Source: Colius striatus (Eukaryota; Chordata; Aves; Coliiformes; Coliidae). From it: a DNA stretch of 64,000 bases. Positions 58,209 to 64,000 of the stretch are shown in pieces. Under the pieces are notes generated by a model that made no database searches, was not told the DNA's origin, and saw only the letters and a program-made list of their open reading frames with translations. The translations under genes and the position numbers were made by a program. Every line of letters starts with the position of its first letter. Position 1 is the stretch's first letter. Location of the stretch: contig NC_084762.1 in the NCBI RefSeq assembly GCF_028858725.1, forward strand, positions 6,705,374-6,769,373. The letters are read 5' to 3'.

Positions 58209-59326
58209 CATACTGTCTGCTGAAGTATGCAGACAACTAGAATGCAGTGACCCTAGATTCACACTGATAGGATAGCAATGTCTGAAACTGCCAGGGAAAG
58301 TAATATCCATGCAGATAGCTAGCCTTGATTTATTGCTACATTAACGTCAGGGTGAGTAACTGACAGATGTTGTAGAGAATGAAAAGAGACTGGTCCCTCA
58401 GAGGATCTCTGAGTAAACCAAAGTTGGCAAGTCATTACCAAGACAATGGAAGAAAAACCAACAATAACAGCAAAAAAGGTCAGCACGTCAACAAAAGTGG
58501 AGACTGTGTCATAATAGTAAACAGGGATGCTTGTTGTTATGTACTTGGGAGGAGATAAGCACAATAAAGGGGGAGAACTTGAAAGAAAAATGGAGTGGGA
58601 TATAATATAAAGCAAACAATATAAGCAGGACTGAGTGGGGGTACCTGTTTGTCAGCCCTGTGCCCAGTTTGGACCAGGACAATAAACCCAGTGTTCCTGC
58701 CTGTGTTACTTCTACAGCCAGGAGGGACTGGTAATATTTTTCCTGTTGTTGGTGGAATACTAGAAGTACCTTTCTTAACCTGGAGAGTGTCACCTAAAAC
58801 CATCATTTCTTCCTGGTTCCTTCTCATAGCCAAGTGATTGTTTCACACATGGGCAATTCTGCTCAGTTCAGCAATACATCTGGAACAAAGGTTTTGTAGT
58901 TAATAAAAAAAGATGCTTGCATGCAAAACCAGGTTATTTCCATGTTAATGCTGATGACCACCAATCACCATACTAAAGTAATGCCTGAAACTACTCAGGT
59001 AGAGTCATGATGAAGTCATGCTCACTAGCAAAGACAAATGGATAAAAGGGATGATCACCATTGATGTCATAATGCAGAATAATGGAACAGACACAAGGCA
59101 GGATAAATTCAACCAACTCTTTAATGCCTGATCATCCTTTAGTCCAACTTTGATTTCACAATCTTGTGTAAATCTTGTTAAAAAAAATAATTAAGGCTTA
59201 TAAATTAAAATGTTGCTACTTTGTTTATGACAATTCCCAAAACCAGATCGTTTTTCCTTGACTGTTTTCTTCTCTCAACCGAAACCAAACACTGATCTTG
59301 AAGCCTACTGTTACTTTATGCTTTTG

Positions 59327-62300
59327 TCAAACGAACGTTTTGATCCAATCAATCATATCCTTTCTAGCTTCTTCAATATAAGGTTTATCATTAGGTTTCA
59401 TATCTTCTGGCTTCAATTGTGCAAACCCATGAACTTGCCCAGGATAAACTTTAATTTTATATGGAACTGTGCAGTACTGTTTCAGCTTCTCCTCCAGTAA
59501 AGTGATCTGTAAAACAAAGTGGTTTTCCATTATTTTGGTGTTCTTTTTTTTTGTTTGACAAACTTGCCATTCTCATTTCTCTGCATCTTTATCTTTTCTC
59601 CACTGTCAAACTTGAAGCAGGTTGTTGTTGCTCAATGGATGAGAAAATCTCTTTTTGGAATATCACAGGAAGACTTTTTTTAAAGTGTGAGTCTAAGAAC
59701 ACCAACAGTTACTGCTATTACTACAGATGAACTTCTAGTCAGAGACTTAGGCTTGTAACTTAAGCCCTGATCTTGGGTGAACATATTCTCTAAACCTCAG
59801 TGACTCTCAGTCCAAAATATTTTGATAGGCTTATTAGCAGAGTTTAAGAAAACACAGGGGATTATCTAAGCTTACTGTATAACAAAAGGACACTCGTCCT
59901 GCACAACCTTTTGATGTACACACATGCTTACAGAGTATTAACCATACAATATGTACCTGCATACATGTGTGGACATGTTTTTTTGTGCTCCTTTCCATTA
60001 AAAAGTCAGGAAATATGAGAATGAGCATTTATTTTGCCCCTGCAAGCTTAGTTCTGTACATTGTGCAGATTAGAGACATCACAGTGACTTATTGCATGTT
60101 CGATTTTCTTTTCCCCAGAGGCCTTTATTGTTCAGTGCAGAAAACAATGTATTTGAGGATTATTCTTGTTTTAAATGCAGGAATTTTTCTTATACCATCT
60201 GCAGTTAGCTCAGAGAGAAAGCTTCAGGAGAAAAAAAGGTATGGTTTCAATGTATAACACATGATGGAAAGAATGTATTTGTGAAAATTGTGCCCCTGGC
60301 AAAAAGATGTTTTGCTAGAAAAAGAGGACAGAGAGTGAGGAATTTGTTTTCTTGTGCAGAGAAGACACATATTTGAGGTACAGAACAATATGCTGAGTAA
60401 CACAGTCAGAAGTAAATATCAATTGGCTTCTGCATTCCCAGACACTGCGGGGTCCCCAGTTAGACTACTCCTACACAACAAACTGTGCTAGAAGTGGTAT
60501 GTTGCCCTTGTCACTGAACAGAAAGAATTCATGCACAGAAGAGGGCACCAGTTTCCCACCCAATGCCTCTCTCAGATGCTTACAATAGGGGTCAGATCAG
60601 AATATAAATGGCAGTCAGGAGTGAAAACAGAGCCCACAGGTTTTCAGCACCTTAGTTAAAACACACGCCCGCTCTTCTGACGCAGTTCATTTTATCTTTG
60701 TGTACCAAAATCATGTAGTCATTGGTTCACATCACCAGAAAGTTCAGTTACTGATCTGAAACGACTTTTCTTTCCATTCAGTGTCCAAATTCAGCCGTTT
60801 AACTACCTGTTCTCTCATTCATAGCAGCAGTAGCCAAGTTTTTGAGATGCTTGGCTCGTACCACTCAGATCTCACTGCCCACTTTCTCATTCTGCTTGTC
60901 CAGCCACTCAGAGGCTGCATTTCCCACCTCAAAAAACAGATTTAAGTAACCTAAGCAAGATATGGGGGGAAGTTGAAATGGAAGCAGAACAATCCAGCCT
61001 GTCTTGTTTTACATGTTTGAAAATACGAAGCTTGTTTCTAGCAAGCTAAGATACACGTGTAGGATGAAAAAACTCATGGGAAAAGGAAAAGCATTTCTAG
61101 CACAACAGCTTACCTGATCATAAGAAATAGTGTGGTCTTTCTCACCAAAAATGAAAAATGTGGGATTTAGTAAATTGTATCTTTCTTCTGAGTCTCTAAT
61201 TATTCCTGCAATGTGTTTAAGAAACAGTCTGTTAGTGAGGGGCACAGTCTTGCAAGATTAACAGTAAAACAAAAGACAGAATGCCTGTTTAGATTTACTT
61301 ATTAAATACTTTTTTTTTCTTTACATTGGGACAGTTTCTATTCCAATGGGGAAATAAAAAAGCATTTGGAAAATGCATTTCCCCACTCTCCAAGCACTAA
61401 AAAAAGAGATTAGAACATTTTCTAGGTTCCACCATTCTTAAATTTTGATACCAATGCAGCGTATTGTTGAAATCATCACGACTAAAGTCTACAACTCACT
61501 TTTGAGTCGAGTCGTTAACAGAAATTGCTACAAAGCAATGACTAGAGTCACAAACTATGCAGAGTCAGGTGAGCCCAGGTAAGTTTTCATGTGTTCTACA
61601 CTACCATAGAGGGACACCCCAGCGGTTAATTGAGGATTTTTCAGCATCAAGTGATGTACTGCCATTCCACCCCAGGAAAACCCAACGATACCAATCTTCT
61701 TTGCACCGCATTGTTCCTTTAGATACTTCAAGACAACATCAGCTTCCCTAAGACATATAAACAAAAGCAAACTAAGGAATCTATTGCAGAATCAATACTT
61801 GACAATTTAAGAATCAGAAGAGATACGTGAGAGGGGTTTTTTTCTGTGTCTGCAGCCCCAATTATTTAAAACAGAATACTTCAAAACCACATTTCATCCC
61901 AGATCGGTGGCTTCTGTTCTTAAACAGGAGTGACCATCTCTGTTCTACTTTAAGGAAGTACAGGTACTTAAATACTTACCTGAATTGTGACCTGCTCCTT
62001 TGTTTTCAAAATAAGCAAATTTTTAATTGAATCACTTTGTCTAGGACAGGACAACTAAAGACAAGACATATCTGCAAGTAGAACAACATCTTGCATTATG
62101 GATTGTAGGAACAGATAAGCTTCACTGTGCTATCTCTGCAGAGTCCACCTATTTAGATAAAGATTTAGCTTGAGTATGTCATTCCTGTTGCATGAGTTAA
62201 TATTAAAATATCCTATCAACCCCACATGCAATAATAACGTACTAAAGTAGCAATTACTCAGAGTTACTCAAAATTAAACTGACAGTAACAATACTGCTTT

Positions 62301-63797
62301 AAAAAAAAACAGGTATTGCATGAGGTATAATGCAAAAATATGGAAATTGGTTTTAGTGTGGGCTAGAGCAGGTTGATTATTTCTTTTAATTGCTAACTTC
62401 TTATGTCTCAGTAGTTTTATCCTGTCATTATCTACAGAGTTTTAAATGAATTTTAAGTGCAGACTGCATATACTAACAACTGTTGTCAACTATTAGGTAT
62501 ATTAGTAGAGTCATCACAGGTTTAGTTAGGCTGACAAAAAGAGCAGCATGAGAGTGACATGAGGAGGAGATTGTGTCCTGGGCTTGTATCCAGGGGGTGT
62601 GCTGTGAATCAAGGGGGTCTCTCAGATTTAGTTTGCTTGGAAGGGTACTAAGTCAGTCGTGGATATGTTGAGTGCCTAATGCTCCGAAAGAGCAACAGAT
62701 CTGACCTTGTGGGCAGCTATGAATGAATTCTCAAAAGACAGCATAGACATGTCCTTGAGGTCTTAACTGTTCAAGATATGTGATATCTGCTTACTCTTTG
62801 GAGCTGGATTTTTTTACAAGTGCTAGTCATTTGTGTTTTAAGTTGCAACTATACGGTCAAAAGCTTTGCTGAGAGATGCTGAAGTTAGGCTGGGACTGCT
62901 GGGACCTCTTGAAAGGGTCATATGAATACTTGTGGCTTACAAAATGATAGCTAACTAGTAGAGTGTCACTGCCTCATTATCATCTCCTGAAGCTTTAGGC
63001 TGTGATGATAGTGGAAGGTTTCCCTACCCATGGGAAAGGGGTAGATGATCTTTAAGGTCCCTTCCAAATGAAACCATTCTATGATTCTATGATAGCTGGT
63101 GAAGAAACAGTAATGTCTCCTATAATTCAGGGAAGCCTTGTTACAGGTACTGCTAGACTTTACAGATAGTGGTGTCTCTGTTTCACAGTACAGCTGATCA
63201 ATGTAGATTTTGGGCAGTCTTACAATTTGGTAAGTTCTGATCTAATGGTGCTGAGGAGAATATCACCTGCACTTGCATTATCACGAGGCAGAAAGCAACG
63301 TTGGCAAGTGACAACTGGCAGATAACATGAGCAGCTATGGAACAGTGATATCTTGAGGAACTGGAGGCAGAATCTCACTTGTGGGTGAGAGTTCTGTGTA
63401 TTGCACAGCCTGTGGAACACTGGCTGTGAGACTGTGTGGCCACTATAATGTAATCAGAAGAAGGTACAGGAAAACAAGATGGGGACAATATGCAGAGTGA
63501 TAGATGGAGTAGATGATCCTTTCCAAATCCCAGCCAAGACAGTATCCAGAACCACAAAACTATCAAGAATAAGAATTGTGTGTATGGAGCCAGCTTGCCC
63601 TCCTTTGAGGTGCCACTTTTAACATTTCATACAAATTCCCCTTGTTTGCTGGACGCTTTTTAAAGTCCCAGTACAAATATGTATCTTACTTGTCTACTTT
63701 CATAGGATCATGATGCTTCATCCAGTCAGCAAAGTCAGCCCAGTGATCAGTACTTTTCCAGGGTTCTGTCCCCTTGAAGAAGTCTGGGCAGATGGTT
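59327..63797 (-). CDS. CMBL copy C, carboxymethylenebutenolidase-like with Ser at the nucleophile position (partial, runs off right edge)
   Basis: Exons 3-6 are intact on the minus strand: 63797-63690, 61747-61605, 61205-61114 and 59506-59327. Their lengths (108, 143, 92 and 180 nt) and phases equal those of copy A. The first coding exon must lie right of 64 kb. Exon 3 reads [16 protein letters not shown] and exon 6 ends MIDWIKTFV. The acid (Asp in GEKDH) and base (His in QVHGF) of the triad are kept, but the elbow reads GFSWGG: codon TCC (Ser) stands where copy A has TGC (Cys132). No stop or frameshift is seen. The exon 4 donor is GTAGTG, weaker than that of copy A. The rest is well conserved, which argues for a functional paralogue acting as a serine-type esterase rather than a dead gene. 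It is named by homology only. Confidence 0.9.
63036..63093 (+). mobile_element. CR1 3' tail in an intron of CMBL copy C
   Basis: 'gatgatctttaaggtccctt' followed by 'accattctatgattctatga' is a short CR1 end between exons 4 and 3 of copy C. Confidence 0.75.
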
Positions 63798-64000
63798 CTG
63801 TGTGAGACATGGAATCAAGTCAACTTTCACATTCACGTGGAGAGAACTCGTGGATGTCTAAATGTCTCCTGCTGTCCTTTCTACTCCAGAGTACACGTCT
63901 ACATGGTTACTATCTGAATCATATTCTATTCATCTTGCTCAGGCAATCAGCAGAGCAAAAAGTATGCCTTTCTATGGAAAAAAAACAAACAAACCCACAA

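Larger units (their letters stand above)
54720..59326. other. Interval between CMBL copies B and C
   Basis: Two CR1 copies (56.07 and 57.95 kb) and a further eroded CR1-like piece (about 57.79-57.93 kb) are present. A 19-bp direct repeat (TTTCACTTATTGAATGCCC) occurs at 55598 and 55620. I looked for a first coding exon of copy B here and saw none. Confidence 0.5.

Noticed and set aside
58319-58833. Overlapping minus-strand frames near 58.3-58.8 kb
   Set aside because: Hydrophobic stretches come from AT-rich DNA. There are no family motifs and no splice continuity.

Overview
The window is vertebrate nuclear DNA and almost certainly from a bird. Introns are compact, and most recognisable repeats are CR1 LINE 3' ends. 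These carry the avian tail (ATTCTATG-type octamers) and the 'ggttggaagggacc' block in both orientations. One short retroviral LTR remnant has an end typical of neoavian LTRs. I cannot name the species.

Gene order is ATPSCKMT (minus), CCT5 (plus), an SBK2-like kinase (minus) and a CMBL cluster (minus). ATPSCKMT-CCT5-CMBL is the order on human 5p15.2; the kinase sits inside that block here.

Positions 1-3173 hold three coding exons of ATPSCKMT, the mitochondrial ATP synthase c-subunit lysine methyltransferase. Its last exon lies off the left edge and its first exon is unresolved. Positions 3990-4515 are a CpG-rich bidirectional promoter shared with CCT5. Positions 4516-12629 are a complete 11-exon CCT5 (chaperonin TRiC epsilon subunit) of 541 residues, whose introns contain many CR1 fragments. 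Positions 12.76-25.4 kb have no recognisable gene but do contain a consensus CTCF-type site. Positions 25823-27680 encode an intact 317-residue SBK2-like serine/threonine kinase in three coding exons. Positions 27.7-42 kb are again without a recognised gene; they hold an isolated CpG-rich patch near 32.1-32.7 kb and a perfect 168-bp GAAAG microsatellite.

Positions 42.1-63.8 kb contain three tandem copies of CMBL (carboxymethylenebutenolidase homologue, a dienelactone-hydrolase-family enzyme). Copy A is complete (245 residues, Cys132/Asp179/His212 triad). Copy B is a decayed pseudogene. Copy C has intact exons 3-6 in the window and runs off the right edge. Its nucleophile codon is TCC, so the elbow reads GFSWGG and the catalytic cysteine is replaced by serine. 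This natural Cys-to-Ser exchange in an otherwise conserved triad is the most interesting observation in the window.

Exon boundaries were read by eye from GT/AG sites, reading-frame continuity and remembered human orthologues. No search or alignment program was run.
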